64,000 nucleotides of DNA from Bacteroidetes bacterium MedPE-SWsnd-G2 (GTDB taxonomy: Bacteria > Bacteroidota > Bacteroidia > Flavobacteriales > Flavobacteriaceae). A program made the translations under genes and the position numbers. Shown here piece by piece: positions 34,001-44,291 of the stretch. The notes under the pieces are model-generated. The model did not search any database, had not been told where the DNA came from, and saw nothing but the letters and a program-made list of their open reading frames with translations. Positions within the stretch are counted from its first letter, which is position 1; every line of letters begins with the position of its first letter. The stretch is from assembly GCA_001874335.1 (NCBI GenBank), contig MPDE01000001.1, forward strand, positions 62,001 through 126,000, read 5' to 3'.

Positions 34001-35377
34001 AATAAGTTTTGGTTGGAAAGCTTGAATACCCAATCTGTGTAACGTAGGAGCACGGTTTAGTAATACTGGATGTCCTTTAAGAACATTCTCTAAGATATCC
34101 CAAACTACAGGCTCTTTTCTGTCTATAATTTTCTTTGCAGATTTTACAGTTTTTACAATTCCTCTTTCAATCAGTTTTCTGATAATAAAAGGTTTGTATA
34201 ATTCTGCTGCCATATTTTTAGGCAATCCACATTCAAATAATTTTAATTCTGGTCCAACAACAATTACCGAACGTGCAGAGTAATCAACACGTTTACCAAG
34301 TAAGTTTTGACGGAAACGACCTTGTTTACCTTTTAATGAATCTGAAAGTGATTTTAACGGTCTGTTAGAATCCGTTTTCACTGCAGATGCCTTACGTGTA
34401 TTATCAAATAACGAATCTACAGATTCCTGTAACATACGTTTTTCATTACGTAAAATTACTTCTGGAGCCTTAATTTCAACCAATCTCTTAAGACGGTTGT
34501 TTCTGATAATAACACGACGGTATAAATCATTTAAATCAGATGTCGCAAAACGACCTCCATCTAAAGGAACTAATGGTCTTAATTCTGGTGGAATTACTGG
34601 AACGGCTTTCATAATCATCCATTCTGGTCTATTCTCACGGTTTAAGTTTGAATCACGGAATGCTTCAACAACTTGTAAACGTTTTAAAGCTTCAGTTTTA
34701 CGTTGTTTAGAAGTTTCGTTATTCGCTTTATGTCTTAATTCATACGATAATACATCTAAATCAATTCTTGCAAGAAGGTCAATTAAGCATTCAGCTCCCA
34801 TCTTAGCAATAAATTTATTTGGATCAGTCTCGTCTAAATACTGATTTTCTACAGGTATAGATTCAAGTATATTTAAATACTCTTCCTCTGTTAAGAAATC
34901 CATTTTTTGTAATGGTTCTCCTTCGGCATTTTTAGCAATACCAGGTTGGATTACTACGTAGCGTTCGTAGTAAATAATCATATCTAATCTCTTAGATGGC
35001 AACCCTAATAAATAACCAATTTTGTTTGGTAACGAACGGAAATACCAGATGTGAGCAACAGGAACTACTAAATTAATATGCCCTACTCTATCTCTTCTTA
35101 CCTTCTTTTCTGTTACTTCAACTCCACAACGGTCACAAACAATCCCTTTATAACGGATACGTTTGTATTTCCCACAAGCACATTCAAAATCCTTAACAGG
35201 ACCAAAAATACGCTCACAGAATAATCCATCACGTTCTGGTTTATGTGTACGATAATTGATAGTTTCTGGTTTTAAAACCTCGCCACGAGATGCTGCTAAA
35301 ACAGACTCTGGAGAAGCTAAACCAATTGAGATTTTATTAAATCTCTGTACTGTATTCTTATCTTGTTTTCTTGCCAT
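31076..35377 (-). CDS. rpoC: DNA-directed RNA polymerase subunit beta'
   Basis: The 1433-residue protein is the catalytic subunit of RNA polymerase. It carries the N-terminal zinc finger [19 protein letters not shown] (near residue 66), the absolutely conserved magnesium motif [10 protein letters not shown] (near residue 460) and the second zinc site around [13 protein letters not shown], followed by [19 protein letters not shown] and the C-terminal trigger-loop region. The length is normal for Bacteroidota. It is separated from rpoB by a 73-bp gap containing a perfect 9-bp hairpin. Confidence 0.99.
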   Translation of the reverse strand: MARKQDKNTVQRFNKISIGLASPESVLAASRGEVLKPETINYRTHKPERDGLFCERIFGPVKDFECACGKYKRIRYKGIVCDRCGVEVTEKKVRRDRVGHINLVVPVAHIWYFRSLPNKIGYLLGLPSKRLDMIIYYERYVVIQPGIAKNAEGEPLQKMDFLTEEEYLNILESIPVENQYLDETDPNKFIAKMGAECLIDLLARIDLDVLSYELRHKANNETSKQRKTEALKRLQVVEAFRDSNLNRENRPEWMIMKAVPVIPPELRPLVPLDGGRFATSDLNDLYRRVIIRNNRLKRLVEIKAPEVILRNEKRMLQESVDSLFDNTRKASAVKTDSNRPLKSLSDSLKGKQGRFRQNLLGKRVDYSARSVIVVGPELKLFECGLPKNMAAELYKPFIIRKLIERGIVKTVKSAKKIIDRKEPVVWDILENVLKGHPVLLNRAPTLHRLGIQAFQPKLIEGKAIQLHPLVCTAFNADFDGDQMAVHLPLGPEAILECQLLMLASHNILNPANGSPVTVPSQDMVLGLYYMTKLRMSTPELVVKGEGLTFYSPEEVTIAYNEKQVDLNASIKVRTVDFNEEGQLVNQIIETTVGRVLFNEKVPEAAGYINEVLTKKSLRDIIHGILKATSVPETAAFLDEIKTLGYKFAFQGGLSFSLGDIIIPAEKHGMIDKANTQVDGIMANYNMGLITNNERYNQVIDIWTSTNAELTELSMKRIREDQQGFNSVYMMLDSGARGSKEQIRQLTGMRGLMAKPKKSNAGGGEIIENPILSNFKEGLSILEYFISTHGARKGLADTALKTADAGYLTRRLVDVSQDVIIYSEDCGTLRGIEVKPLKKNEEVIETLGARIEGRTSLNDVFHPLTEELIVASGEHIDETIAQRIEESPLDSVEVRSALSCEAKKGICAKCYGRNLATGKMVQRGEAVGVVAAQSIGEPGTQLTLRTFHVGGIAGNISEENKLTVKFDGVAEIEDLKTVKSVDNEGNEVDVVISRTSELKLVDAKTGITLSTNNIPYGSFIYVKNGQKVKSGDVICQWDPYNGVIISEFAGKVTFENIEQGVTYQVEIDEQTGFQEKVISESRNKKLIPTIHIVNSKGETMRSYNLPVGAHMMIDDGDKIEVGKILVKIPRKSAKAGDITGGLPRVTELFEARNPSNPAVVSAIDGVVSFGKIKRGNREIIIESKLGEVKKYLVKLSNQILVQENDYVKAGMPLSDGSITPNDILNIKGPSAVQQYLVNEVQEVYRLQGVKINDKHFEVVVRQMMRKVKIIDSGDTIFLENQLVHKSDFIEENDNIFGMKVVEDPGQSDVLKAGQIVTLRQLRDENSVLRREDKQLVTARDASPATATPILQGITRASLQTKSFISAASFQETTKVLNEAAVNAKEDTLEGLKENVIVGHRIPAGTGVRSYDNIIVGSKEEFDEMMKAKEEMNFN

Positions 35378-35415
35378 AATATATGGTGCTATCGAATTAT
35401 TTTGTAAACTATATA

Positions 35416-35443
35416 GGATTCTGGCCGGTAACGACCAGAATCC
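35416..35443 (-). promoter_or_regulatory. Hairpin in the rpoB-rpoC gap
   Basis: A 9-bp perfect stem GGATTCTGG/CCAGAATCC with a 10-nt loop lies 7 bp after the rpoB stop. No T run follows on the minus strand, so a processing or stability hairpin is more likely than a terminator. Confidence 0.6.
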
Positions 35444-35450
35444 CTCTGAA

Positions 35451-38400
35451 TTATTCCTCTAATCTAATGTCTAAACCTAAACCTTTCAATTCATGCATCA
35501 ATACATTGAATGATTCTGGAAGGCCTGGTTCTGGCATTGGTTCACCCTTAACGATTGCCTCGTAAGTTTTAGCTCTACCAATTACATCATCAGATTTTAC
35601 TGTTAAAATTTCACGTAGAGTACTTGATGCTCCATATGCTTCAAGTGCCCAAACTTCCATCTCTCCAAAACGCTGACCACCAAATTGTGCTTTACCACCA
35701 AGAGGCTGTTGAGTAATTAAAGAGTAAGGTCCGATAGAACGTGCGTGCATCTTATCGTCAATCATATGACCTAATTTAATCATATAGATTACACCAACAG
35801 TTGCAGGTTGATCAAAACGAGAACCTGTTCCTCCATCATACAAGTATGTATGACCGAATCTTGGTACTCCAGCTTCATCCGTAAACGAATTAATTTGATC
35901 TAAAGTAGCACCATCAAAAATTGGAGTAGCATATGTACGTCCTAATTTTTGACCTGCCCATCCAAGTACAGTTTCATAAATCTGACCAATATTCATACGA
36001 GAAGGTACACCTAACGGATTTAATACAATATCAACCGGTGTTCCATCTTCTAAGAAAGGCATATCTTCTTGACGAACAATACGTGCAACAATACCCTTGT
36101 TACCGTGACGTCCCGCCATTTTATCACCTACTTTTAGTTTACGTTTTTTAGCAACATAAACCTTAGCTAATTTAATAATACCTGATGGTAACTCATCTCC
36201 CACAGAAATAGTAAACTTCTCACGTCTTAATGATCCTTGTAAATCATTTTCTTTGATTTTGTAATTGTGAATTAAATCAGCAATTAAACTATTTGTATGT
36301 GCATCTGTAGTCCAAGTCCCTGATGTTAAATGCGTGTAGTCATCTACCGAGTTTAACATTTTAAGCGTATACTTTTTACCTTTAGGAATAATTTCTTCTC
36401 CTAAATCATTAAAGATACCCTGTGCAGTTTTACCATTAACAATTGCAAATAATTTTTCAACTAAAACATCTTGTAATGCATCAAATTTTGCATAGTAGAT
36501 ATTTTCAAGTGCTTGGATATCTTCTTTATCCTTAGCTCTTTTACGTTTATCTTTTATTGCTCTTGCAAATAATTTCTTCTCAATAACAACACCATGTAAT
36601 GATGGAGATGCTTTTAAAGATGCATCCTTAACATCACCAGCCTTGTCACCGAAAATAGCACGTAATAATTTTTCTTCTGGTGTTGGATCACTCTCCCCTT
36701 TAGGTGTAATTTTACCAATTAAGATATCACCTGGGTGGATTTCAGCACCAATTCTAATCATTCCGTTTTCATCTAAATCTTTTGTAGCTTCTTCAGAAAC
36801 GTTAGGAATATCATTAGTCAACTCTTCGTTTCCTAATTTAGTATCTCTAACTTCTAATGAATACTCATCAATATGAATAGATGTAAATATATCATCACGA
36901 ACAACTTTTTCAGAAATTACAATTGCATCCTCAAAGTTATACCCTTTCCAAGGCATAAAGGCTACTTTCATATTTCTACCTAAAGCTAACTCTCCATTTT
37001 CAGTTGCATAACCTTGACAAAGTACTTGTCCTTTCTTAACCTTATCACCTTTTGTTACAATAGGCTTTAAGTTAATAGATGTACCTTGGTTCGTTTTTCT
37101 AAACTTCACTAAAGGATAAGTTTTGGTGTCGCCTTCAAAGCTTACCATTGCTTCTTCTTCAGTACGTTCGTACTTTATAGTAATTTCATTAGCATCAACG
37201 TATTCTACTTCACCATTACCTTCGGCATTGATAAGTACTCTTGAATCTGATGCTACTTGACGTTCTAATCCTGTACCAACAATTGGTGCTTGAGGACGTA
37301 ATAATGGTACGGCTTGACGCATCATATTAGATCCCATTAATGCACGGTTGGCATCATCATGCTCTAAGAACGGAATTAAAGATGCAGAAATAGACGCAAT
37401 TTGATTTGGCGCTACATCTGTATAATGCACATTCATCGGGTCGATAACTGGGAAGTCACCTTCTTGACGTGCAATAATTTTATCTTCTTCAATCTTACCA
37501 ATATCATCTACATTGATATTAGCTTGAGCAATTAACATGCCTTCTTCTTCCTCAGCACTTAGGTAAGTTGGTGTGTTAGTAATATCAACAACACCTTCGT
37601 TAACTTTTCTATATGGCGTTTCGATGAATCCCATACTGTTAACCTTAGCATATACACTTAAAGAAGAAATTAATCCAATATTTGGTCCCTCAGGAGTTTC
37701 AATTGGACATAAACGACCGTAGTGCGTATAGTGAACATCACGAACCTCAAATCCGGCACGTTCTCTTGACAGACCACCAGGCCCCAATGCAGATAAACGA
37801 CGCTTATGAGTAATCTCAGCTAATGGATTGGTTTGATCCATAAATTGAGATAACTGGTTCGTACCAAAGAAAGAATTAATTACAGACGATAAGGTCTTAG
37901 CATTAATCAAATCAATAGGTGTGAAAACCTCATTATCACGAACATTCATACGTTCACGAATAGTACGCGCCATACGAGCTAAACCAACACCAAACTGAGA
38001 AGATAATTGTTCACCTACAGTACGTACACGTCTGTTAGAAAGGTGATCGATATCATCAATCTCTGCTTTAGAGTTAATAAGCTCAATTAAATATTTAATA
38101 ATGGTAATGATATCTAATTTGGTAAGCACTTGCTTATCCATTCCAATATCAAGACCTAATTTTTTATTCATTCTGTAACGTCCAACTTCTCCTAAAGAAT
38201 AACGTTGGTCACTAAAGAATAATTTATCGATAATACCTCTAGCAGTTTCTTCATCAGGCGGCTCGGCATTACGTAATTGTCTATAGATATGCTCTACAGC
38301 CTCTTTTTCTGAGTTTGTAGGGTCTTTTTGCAAGGTATTATGAATAATGGCGTAATCACCTTGCTCAGCACTTTCTTTATGTAAAAGGATAGTTTTTACA

Positions 38401-39263
38401 CCAGCCTCTAAAATTTCTTCGATGTTATCTTTGTCGATAATAGTATCACGATCAAGAACGATCTCGTTTCGCTCAATAGATACTACTTCTCCCGTGTCTT
38501 CGTCAACAAAATCTTCATGCCATGTGTTTAAAACACGAGCAGCCAATTTGCGACCAATCACCTTTTTCAATCCTGATTTTGAAACCTTAACTTCTTCAGC
38601 AAGGTCAAAAATTTCAAGAATATCCTTATCACGTTCAAAGCCTATGGCTCTAAATAAAGTTGTAACAGGTAATTTTTTCTTTCTATCAATATATGCATAC
38701 ATAACACTGTTAATGTCTGTAGCAAATTCTATCCAAGAACCTTTAAAAGGAATTACTCTGGCAGAATATAATTTTGTACCGTTGGCGTGAAATGATTGAC
38801 TAAAGAATACACCTGGTGATCTATGTAATTGTGAAACAACTACACGTTCAGCACCATTTATACAAAACGTACCACTTGGAGTCATGTAAGGTATAGTACC
38901 TAAGTACACATCTTGAACAATGGTCTCGAAATCCTCATGTTCAGGGTCTGTACAATAAAGTTTTAACCTGGCTTTAAGTGGAACACTGTATGTTAATCCT
39001 CTTTCAATACACTCTTCAATTGAATATCTTGGTGGATCAATAAAGTAATCCAAAAATTCTAATACAAATTGATTTCTTGTGTCTGTAATTGGAAAGTTTT
39101 CCATGAAGGTGTTGTAGAGTCCCTCATTTCCTCTTTCTTCTGATTTAGTCTCTAATTGGAAGAAATCCTGGAAGGATTTTATTTGAATATCAAGAAAATC
39201 TGGATATTCGGTTCTATTTACAATAGAAGAGAAATTTAATCTTTCAGCTTTTTTTGCTAACAT
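35451..39263 (-). CDS. rpoB: DNA-directed RNA polymerase subunit beta
   Basis: The 1270-residue protein is RNA polymerase beta. The rifampicin-binding cluster is visible around [17 protein letters not shown] and the [12 protein letters not shown] stretch, and [14 protein letters not shown] and the C-terminal [19 protein letters not shown] stretch are present. There is no sign of a rifampicin-resistance substitution in the parts I can compare. The 123-bp gap to rplL upstream holds two hairpins. Confidence 0.99.
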   Translation of the reverse strand: MLAKKAERLNFSSIVNRTEYPDFLDIQIKSFQDFFQLETKSEERGNEGLYNTFMENFPITDTRNQFVLEFLDYFIDPPRYSIEECIERGLTYSVPLKARLKLYCTDPEHEDFETIVQDVYLGTIPYMTPSGTFCINGAERVVVSQLHRSPGVFFSQSFHANGTKLYSARVIPFKGSWIEFATDINSVMYAYIDRKKKLPVTTLFRAIGFERDKDILEIFDLAEEVKVSKSGLKKVIGRKLAARVLNTWHEDFVDEDTGEVVSIERNEIVLDRDTIIDKDNIEEILEAGVKTILLHKESAEQGDYAIIHNTLQKDPTNSEKEAVEHIYRQLRNAEPPDEETARGIIDKLFFSDQRYSLGEVGRYRMNKKLGLDIGMDKQVLTKLDIITIIKYLIELINSKAEIDDIDHLSNRRVRTVGEQLSSQFGVGLARMARTIRERMNVRDNEVFTPIDLINAKTLSSVINSFFGTNQLSQFMDQTNPLAEITHKRRLSALGPGGLSRERAGFEVRDVHYTHYGRLCPIETPEGPNIGLISSLSVYAKVNSMGFIETPYRKVNEGVVDITNTPTYLSAEEEEGMLIAQANINVDDIGKIEEDKIIARQEGDFPVIDPMNVHYTDVAPNQIASISASLIPFLEHDDANRALMGSNMMRQAVPLLRPQAPIVGTGLERQVASDSRVLINAEGNGEVEYVDANEITIKYERTEEEAMVSFEGDTKTYPLVKFRKTNQGTSINLKPIVTKGDKVKKGQVLCQGYATENGELALGRNMKVAFMPWKGYNFEDAIVISEKVVRDDIFTSIHIDEYSLEVRDTKLGNEELTNDIPNVSEEATKDLDENGMIRIGAEIHPGDILIGKITPKGESDPTPEEKLLRAIFGDKAGDVKDASLKASPSLHGVVIEKKLFARAIKDKRKRAKDKEDIQALENIYYAKFDALQDVLVEKLFAIVNGKTAQGIFNDLGEEIIPKGKKYTLKMLNSVDDYTHLTSGTWTTDAHTNSLIADLIHNYKIKENDLQGSLRREKFTISVGDELPSGIIKLAKVYVAKKRKLKVGDKMAGRHGNKGIVARIVRQEDMPFLEDGTPVDIVLNPLGVPSRMNIGQIYETVLGWAGQKLGRTYATPIFDGATLDQINSFTDEAGVPRFGHTYLYDGGTGSRFDQPATVGVIYMIKLGHMIDDKMHARSIGPYSLITQQPLGGKAQFGGQRFGEMEVWALEAYGASSTLREILTVKSDDVIGRAKTYEAIVKGEPMPEPGLPESFNVLMHELKGLGLDIRLEE

Positions 39264-39299
39264 CGATGAACGAGATTTTGATTAAAAATTAAATAAAAC

Positions 39300-39362
39300 G
39301 TGTATATGCCATTTATATACACAAAAGGGTTTAGGTCATAGAGTTGCCTCCAGACCTAAACC
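39300..39362 (-). promoter_or_regulatory. Tandem hairpins between rplL and rpoB: candidate attenuator
   Basis: Reading the minus strand, a 10-bp stem GGTTTAGGTC/GACCTAAACC (39362-39328, 15-nt loop) is followed by CTTTTG, then a second 8-bp stem GTGTATAT/ATATACAC (39322-39300). The first resembles a weak intrinsic terminator. The position matches the E. coli rplL-rpoB attenuator and RNase III processing site. Confidence 0.6.
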
Positions 39363-39386
39363 ATATATTGTAGGTTAAAATTAAGC

Positions 39387-39764
39387 TTACTTAAGCTCAA
39401 CTTCAGCTCCAGCTTCTTCTAATGATGATTTTAAGCCTTCAGCTTCATCTTTAGATACACCTTCTTTGATTGCACTTGGTGCATCATCAACTAATCCTTT
39501 AGCTTCTTTTAATCCTAAACCAGTTAATTCTTTAACTAATTTTACAACTGCTAATTTAGATCCACCAGCGGCCTTAAGGATTACATCAAATTCAGTTTGC
39601 TCTTCAGCAGCTTCGCCACCTGCAGCAGCTCCACCTGCAGCAACTGCAACTGCAGCAGCAGCTGGTTCAATACCGTATTCGTCTTTTAAAATAGTAGCTA
39701 ATTCATTAACTTCTTTTACTGTTAAGTTAACTAATTGCTCTGCGAAATCTTTTAAATCTGCCAT
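39387..39764 (-). CDS. rplL: 50S ribosomal protein bL12 (L7/L12)
   Basis: The 125-residue stalk protein has an N-terminal dimerisation helix region ([18 protein letters not shown]-like), an Ala/Gly-rich hinge near residues 35-55 and the C-terminal EF-Tu/EF-G-binding domain with [21 protein letters not shown]-type helices near 70-95. It follows rplJ by 60 bp. Confidence 0.98.
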   Translation of the reverse strand: MADLKDFAEQLVNLTVKEVNELATILKDEYGIEPAAAAVAVAAGGAAAGGEAAEEQTEFDVILKAAGGSKLAVVKLVKELTGLGLKEAKGLVDDAPSAIKEGVSKDEAEGLKSSLEEAGAEVELK

Positions 39765-39824
39765 TTTTCTATCGTTTTAATAATTTTTAAAATATAATTT
39801 GTTTAAGTGCGTACACGCTAAGTA

Positions 39825-40346
39825 TTATCCCTCTTTTTGAGATAATGTTTTTAAGATACCTGAAATTTTACCTCCTCCAGATTTAAGAGCAGAAACAACG
39901 TTCTTAGCTGGTGATTGTAATAATGCAATTACATCTCCAATTAACTCTTCTTTAGATTTGATATCTACTAAGGCATCTAATTGCTCATCTCCTAAGTAAA
40001 CAGCTTCCTCAATGAAAGCCCCTTTTAAAATAGGGCGATCAGATTTTTTACGGAATGCTTTAATTACTTTAGCAGGAGCGTTACCTGTTTCAGAATACAT
40101 TACAGAAGTGTTTCCTTTTAAGGTAGATGGTAAATCACCATAATCCTTATCAGAAGCTTCCATTGCTTTTTCCAACAATGTATTTTTTACAACAGATAAT
40201 TGAATATTTGCTTTGAAACAAGCTCTACGTAATTCTGAAGTAGTTACTGCATTTAATCCAGATATATCAGTTAAATATAAGTTTGAATTCTCTGCTAATT
40301 GTACAGTTAACTCTTCAATTACTCTTGATTTTTCTTCTCTTGTCAT
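39825..40346 (-). CDS. rplJ: 50S ribosomal protein uL10
   Basis: The 173-residue protein anchors the L7/L12 stalk to the ribosome. The N-terminal domain begins with the EEKSRVIEELTVQLAENSN stretch, and the NLYLTDISGL and KNTLLEKAM motifs are typical. The C-terminal helix that binds bL12 dimers ends in ILKTLSQKEG. Only 19 bp separate it from rplA, so any L10-type autoregulatory leader must lie inside rplA. Confidence 0.98.
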   Translation of the reverse strand: MTREEKSRVIEELTVQLAENSNLYLTDISGLNAVTTSELRRACFKANIQLSVVKNTLLEKAMEASDKDYGDLPSTLKGNTSVMYSETGNAPAKVIKAFRKKSDRPILKGAFIEEAVYLGDEQLDALVDIKSKEELIGDVIALLQSPAKNVVSALKSGGGKISGILKTLSQKEG

Positions 40347-40365
40347 AATATTAAAGTTTAACTAC

Positions 40366-41055
40366 TTATACGTTTTTAGTCTCTACAGCAATACTAGGAC
40401 TCATCGTACTAGAGATAAACATACTCTTCATATAAGTACCTTTTGCTGCTGTTGGTTTTAATTTCATTAAAGTTGAGATCAATTCATTAGCGTTATCTAA
40501 TAATTTATCTGCAGAGAAAGATGCCTTTCCTATTGGAGCATGCACGATTCCTGTTTTATCAACTTTAAAATCTATTTTACCAGCTTTTACTTCTGTTACC
40601 GCTTTAGCAACATCCATAGTTACTGTACCAGTTTTTGGGTTAGGCATTAAACCTCTTGGTCCTAAAACACGACCTAAAGGACCTAATTTACCCATGATAC
40701 TTGGCATAGTGATGATTACATCAACATCTGTCCAACCTTCTTTAATCTTTTGTAAATACTCGTCTAATCCTACGTAATCAGCTCCAGCTTCTTTAGCTTC
40801 AGCTTCCTTATCTGGAGTCACTAATGCTAACACTTTCATGTCTTTACCTGTACCATGAGGAAGAGATACAACACCTCTAACCATTTGGTTTGCTTTACGT
40901 GGATCAACACCAAGCTTTACAGCGATATCAACCGATGCATCAAATTTAGTGAAAGTTATTTCCTTAACTAAAGATGAAGCTTCTTCAAGAGTGTAGATCT
41001 TTTTACTATCAACCTTAGCTCTCGCTTCTTTTTGCTTTTTTGTTAATTTTGCCAT
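40366..41055 (-). CDS. rplA: 50S ribosomal protein uL1
   Basis: The 229-residue protein forms the L1 stalk. It contains [18 protein letters not shown] and [18 protein letters not shown], the family signature near residues 125-150. L1 is the translational repressor of the rplK-rplA transcript in many bacteria. A hairpin before rplK (41528-41559) is a candidate target. Confidence 0.98.
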   Translation of the reverse strand: MAKLTKKQKEARAKVDSKKIYTLEEASSLVKEITFTKFDASVDIAVKLGVDPRKANQMVRGVVSLPHGTGKDMKVLALVTPDKEAEAKEAGADYVGLDEYLQKIKEGWTDVDVIITMPSIMGKLGPLGRVLGPRGLMPNPKTGTVTMDVAKAVTEVKAGKIDFKVDKTGIVHAPIGKASFSADKLLDNANELISTLMKLKPTAAKGTYMKSMFISSTMSPSIAVETKNV

Positions 41056-41066
41056 TTCAAAAATTT

Positions 41067-41507
41067 TTAGTTAGGAGCTTCTCCACCTTTTACGGTAATC
41101 CCCATTGATCTTGCTGTACCTGCAACCATTTTCATAGCAGAATCTACTGTAAATGCATTTAAATCTTGCATTTTGTCTTCTGCGATGGTTTTAATTTGAT
41201 CCCAAGTAACTTTTGCTACTTTCCTTCTGTTCGGTTCTCCAGATCCTTTTTTTACTTTGGCCGCTTCCAATAATTGTACTGCAGCAGGAGGTGTTTTGAT
41301 CACGAAGTCGAAAGACTTGTCTTTGTAAACTGAAATTACAACTGGTAGAACTTTTCCAGGTTTATCCTGAGTTCTAGCGTTGAATTGCTTACAAAATTCC
41401 ATGATATTAACTCCAGCAGCACCTAAAGCGGGTCCAACCGGTGGCGACGGATTCGCTGCACCTCCCCGAACTTGTAATTTAACTACTTTACTTAATTCTT
41501 TTGCCAT
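41067..41507 (-). CDS. rplK: 50S ribosomal protein uL11
   Basis: The 146-residue protein forms the GTPase-associated centre with 23S rRNA. It shows the [16 protein letters not shown] signature near residues 20-35 and the C-terminal rRNA-binding domain ending in [10 protein letters not shown]. It precedes rplA by 11 bp. A hairpin leader of possible regulatory use lies 20 nt upstream of its start. Confidence 0.98.
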   Translation of the reverse strand: MAKELSKVVKLQVRGGAANPSPPVGPALGAAGVNIMEFCKQFNARTQDKPGKVLPVVISVYKDKSFDFVIKTPPAAVQLLEAAKVKKGSGEPNRRKVAKVTWDQIKTIAEDKMQDLNAFTVDSAMKMVAGTARSMGITVKGGEAPN

Positions 41508-41527
41508 TTTATGTAATTTACTATAAC

Positions 41528-41559
41528 GTATTTCTTAAGTTGGAAGCTCAAAGAAATAC
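41528..41559 (-). promoter_or_regulatory. Hairpin before rplK: candidate L1 autoregulatory site
   Basis: A 9-bp stem (GTATTTCTT/AAGAAATAC) is capped, after a bulge, by three more pairs with G-rich sides, 20 nt before the rplK start. Ribosomal protein L1 represses L11 operon mRNAs through such leader structures. The L1 consensus is only partly matched by eye. Confidence 0.45.
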
Positions 41560-41576
41560 AAATATTTGTAACAATA

Positions 41577-42134
41577 TTATACTTTTTCTACTTGCATATA
41601 ACTCAACTCTAATGGTGTTTTTCTACCAAAAATTTTCACCATTACTTCAAGTTTACGCTTCTCTTCATTTATCTTTTCAATAGTACCATCAAAACCGTTA
41701 AATGGGCCATCAATAACCTTAACAGTTTCTCCAATAGTATAAGGAATAGCAACATTCGCATCTGCCTCAACAGTAAGCTCATCTACTTTTCCTAACATTC
41801 TATTTACTTCAGACATTCTTAATGGCACAGGATCTCCTCCTTTAGTTTCACCTAAAAACCCTATTACATTTGTAATAGATTTAATAATGTGAGGCACTTC
41901 ACCACTAAGATTAGCTTGAATCATAATATATCCAGGAAAGTAAACCTTTTCTTTATTGATTTTCTTTCCATTACGTATTTGAATCACCTTTTCAGTAGGA
42001 ACTAATACTTGGTCTACATAATCTTCTAATCCTAATCGAGAAATTTCATTCTCGATATAAGATTTGATCTTATGTTCTTGACCACTAACAGCTCGTACTA
42101 CGTACCACTTTTTATTACCACTTGTTTCAGCCAT
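41577..42134 (-). CDS. nusG: Transcription termination/antitermination factor NusG
   Basis: The 185-residue protein has an N-terminal NGN domain (KKWYVVRAVSGQEHKIKSYIE, shown in two parts as KKWYVVRAVS and GQEHKIKSYIE) and a C-terminal KOW domain (VKVIDGPFNGFDGTIEKIN). It binds RNA polymerase and links it to Rho or the ribosome. It follows secE by 15 bp, the near-universal secE-nusG arrangement. Confidence 0.98.
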   Translation of the reverse strand: MAETSGNKKWYVVRAVSGQEHKIKSYIENEISRLGLEDYVDQVLVPTEKVIQIRNGKKINKEKVYFPGYIMIQANLSGEVPHIIKSITNVIGFLGETKGGDPVPLRMSEVNRMLGKVDELTVEADANVAIPYTIGETVKVIDGPFNGFDGTIEKINEEKRKLEVMVKIFGRKTPLELSYMQVEKV

Positions 42135-42149
42135 TGCTTTTATGGTGTT

Positions 42150-42344
42150 TTAGTTAATCATAGTAAAATAAGCCTTTACGACTCTACTAAATACTGTATC
42201 AACTCCCCAAATAGCAAGTGAGAAAACAATCGAAAAAACAGCTACTAATACGGTTAGACTTTGCGCTTCAGACCACGGGGTCCAAGTTACATTGTTTTTA
42301 AGTTCGTCAAAAGACTCTTTTACGTAATTTACAAATCCTGCCAT
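42150..42344 (-). CDS. secE: Preprotein translocase subunit SecE
   Basis: The 64-residue single-span SecE is the short form, with KESFDELKNNVTWTPWSEAQ as the conserved amphipathic helix and one transmembrane helix (about 28-48). I take the ATG at 42344. The frame stays open upstream, but that part is tRNA-Trp sequence and not coding. SecE stabilises SecY in the membrane. It lies 17 bp from the 3' end of tRNA-Trp. Confidence 0.96.
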   Translation of the reverse strand: MAGFVNYVKESFDELKNNVTWTPWSEAQSLTVLVAVFSIVFSLAIWGVDTVFSRVVKAYFTMIN

Positions 42345-42361
42345 ATATATATTTCGTTTTG

Positions 42362-42434
42362 CACGGGTTGAGAGACTCGAACTCCCGACACCTGGTTTTG
42401 GAGACCAGTGCTCTACCAACTGAGCTAAACCCGT
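42362..42434 (-). tRNA. tRNA-Trp (anticodon CCA)
   Basis: A 73-nt cloverleaf: 7-bp acceptor ACGGGTT/AACCCGT, discriminator G, anticodon arm around CTCCAAA (CCA), T-arm with AGTTCGAGT. Placed between tuf and secE in the same transcript, as in many bacteria. Confidence 0.98.
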
Positions 42435-42445
42435 AAATATAAATC

Positions 42446-42477
42446 AAGGCGTCTTGATTAAAGGATCAAGACACCTT
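42446..42477 (-). promoter_or_regulatory. Strong hairpin between tuf and tRNA-Trp
   Basis: A 13-bp stem (AAGGTGTCTTGAT with ATCAAGACGCCTT, one G-T pair) with a 6-nt loop lies 21 bp past the tuf stop. It is followed on the minus strand by an interrupted T run (GATTTATATTT), so it may be a leaky terminator that sets the ratio of tuf to downstream genes. Confidence 0.65.
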
Positions 42478-42498
42478 AATTATATAAAATTTAAAATC

Positions 42499-43686
42499 TT
42501 AGTCTAAAATTTCAGTTACCTGACCAGCACCTACTGTTCTACCACCTTCACGGATAGCGAAACGTAGACCTACATTCATCGCAATTGGTTGAATTAACTC
42601 AACTGTGATTGTAAGGTTATCACCAGGCATTACCATTTCAATTCCGTCAGGAAGAGCAATGTTACCAGTTACATCAGTAGTACGTACGTAAAACTGTGGA
42701 CGGTAGTTATTATGGAATGGAGTGTGACGTCCACCTTCTTCTTTTTTCAAGATATAAACCTCAGCTTTAAATTTAGCGTGTGGTGTTACAGATCCTGGCT
42801 TAACGATTACCATACCTCTTGAGATTTGAGCTTTGTCAATACCTCTTAATAAGATACCTACGTTATCTCCAGCTTCACCTCTATCTAATATCTTACGGAA
42901 CATTTCAACTCCAGTAATAGTAGAAGCTAATTTCTCAGCACCCATACCAATAATATCAACAGCATCTCCAGTATTAGCTACACCAGTTTCAATACGACCA
43001 GTTGCAACAGTACCACGACCTGTAATAGAGAATACATCCTCGATAGGCATTAAGAAATCTTTTTCAACATCACGTTTTGGTAATTCAATCCAAGAATCAA
43101 CAGCTGCCATTAATTCCATTACTGTATCAACCCACTTTTGCTCACCATTTAAGGCACCTAAAGCAGAACCAGCAATTACAGGTCCGTTATCTCCATCGTA
43201 CTCGTAGAAACTTAATAAGTCTCTAATTTCCATTTCAACTAATTCAAGTAATTCTTCATCATCAACCATATCCACTTTATTCATGAATACAACCATTCTT
43301 GGAATACCTACTTGACGTCCTAAAAGGATGTGCTCACGAGTTTGTGGCATTGGACCATCAGTAGCAGCAACCACTAAAATAGCACCATCCATTTGAGCAG
43401 CACCAGTAACCATGTTCTTTACGTAATCGGCGTGACCTGGACAGTCAACGTGAGCGTAGTGACGATTAGCTGTAGCGTATTCAACGTGAGATGTATTAAT
43501 TGTGATACCTCTTTCTTTTTCTTCAGGAGCGTTATCGATAGTATCGAAGTCTCTCTTCTCAGATAATCCTGCATTTGCTAATACAGTAGTGATAGCAGCA
43601 GTTAAAGTAGTTTTACCGTGATCTACGTGTCCGATAGTACCGATATTTAAGTGCGGTTTCGAACGATCGAAAGTTTCCTTTGCCAT
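42499..43686 (-). CDS. tuf: Elongation factor Tu
   Basis: The 395-residue translation GTPase carries G1 GHVDHGKTT (residues 19-27), G3 DCPGHADY, G4 NKVD and the ending [10 protein letters not shown]. It delivers aminoacyl-tRNA to the ribosome. Its leader follows tRNA-Thr(GGT) by 62 nt, as in the E. coli tufB operon. A hairpin separates it from tRNA-Trp downstream. Confidence 0.99.
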   Translation of the reverse strand: MAKETFDRSKPHLNIGTIGHVDHGKTTLTAAITTVLANAGLSEKRDFDTIDNAPEEKERGITINTSHVEYATANRHYAHVDCPGHADYVKNMVTGAAQMDGAILVVAATDGPMPQTREHILLGRQVGIPRMVVFMNKVDMVDDEELLELVEMEIRDLLSFYEYDGDNGPVIAGSALGALNGEQKWVDTVMELMAAVDSWIELPKRDVEKDFLMPIEDVFSITGRGTVATGRIETGVANTGDAVDIIGMGAEKLASTITGVEMFRKILDRGEAGDNVGILLRGIDKAQISRGMVIVKPGSVTPHAKFKAEVYILKKEEGGRHTPFHNNYRPQFYVRTTDVTGNIALPDGIEMVMPGDNLTITVELIQPIAMNVGLRFAIREGGRTVGAGQVTEILD

Positions 43687-43748
43687 GTTTAATTTATTTA
43701 ATCTTATTTATATTAGTGTTCAAAAATTTAAATTCAAAACTTTAATAG

Positions 43749-43820
43749 AGCCAATGACGGGATTTGAACCCGTGACCTCTTCCTTACCAAGGAAACGCTC
43801 TACCCCTGAGCTACACCGGC
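43749..43820 (-). tRNA. tRNA-Thr (anticodon GGT)
   Basis: A 72-nt cloverleaf: acceptor GCCGGTG paired with CATTGGC (two G-U pairs), anticodon loop TTGGTAA (GGT), T-arm GGTTCAAATCC, discriminator U. It is the last of four tRNAs before tuf. Confidence 0.97.
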
Positions 43821-43831
43821 CAAAAAATTAG

Positions 43832-43904
43832 AGCGAGAGACCGGGTTCGAACCGGCGACATTCAGCTTGGAAGGCTGACGCTCTACCAACTGAGCTACTC
43901 TCGC
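43832..43904 (-). tRNA. tRNA-Gly (anticodon TCC)
   Basis: A 73-nt cloverleaf: acceptor GCGAGAG/CTCTCGC, D-arm with GCTCAGTTGGTAGAGC, anticodon loop CTTCCAA (TCC), T-arm with GGTTCGAACC, discriminator U. Third in the tRNA-tuf cluster. Confidence 0.98.
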
Positions 43905-43940
43905 AATAAATCTTTAAATATTACCTTTTATAAAAAATAG

Positions 43941-44022
<82 letters not shown>

Positions 44023-44054
44023 AAGATAATATTTCATCAACTTTTTAAAGAACT

Positions 44055-44081
44055 TTTATAATGTTGAAAGGACATTATAAA
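44055..44081 (-). repeat. Perfect inverted repeat between tRNA-Tyr and tRNA-Thr
   Basis: TTTATAATGT and ACATTATAAA (10 bp each) are separated by 7 nt in the 145-bp spacer. No T run follows, so it is not an ordinary terminator. It may shape processing of the polycistronic tRNA precursor. Confidence 0.5.
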
Positions 44082-44167
44082 CTATTAGATTTTTTTCGAC
44101 TTCCAAAATAAGAAAACTCTCAATATAAAGAGCAACTTACAACCTAATTTTTTATTCCAAATTTAAG

Positions 44168-44241
44168 AGCCGATGGAGGGACTCGAACCCACGACCTGCT
44201 GATTACAAATCAGCTGCTCTAGCCAGCTGAGCTACATCGGC
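44168..44241 (-). tRNA. tRNA-Thr (anticodon TGT), first of the tuf cluster
   Basis: A 74-nt cloverleaf, identical to the copy at 26261-26334. It opens the cluster Thr-Tyr-Gly-Thr-tuf and has a clear promoter (44292-44321) upstream. Confidence 0.98.
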
Positions 44242-44262
44242 ATCTTACACTTTTTTACTCAA

Positions 44263-44290
44263 TAAAAAAGCCCGCTATTTCTAACGGACT
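44263..44290 (-). terminator. Intrinsic terminator of hpf, overlapping the tRNA operon start
   Basis: On the minus strand a 9-bp stem AGTCCGTTA/TAGCGGGCT (two G-T pairs) with loop GAAA is followed by six Ts. It terminates hpf read-through, and the tRNA promoter lies immediately upstream of it (44292-44321). Confidence 0.8.
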
Positions 44291-44291
44291 G

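Noticed and set aside
42344-42419. N-terminal extension of SecE
   Set aside because: The extra 25 codons are the sequence of tRNA-Trp read as protein.
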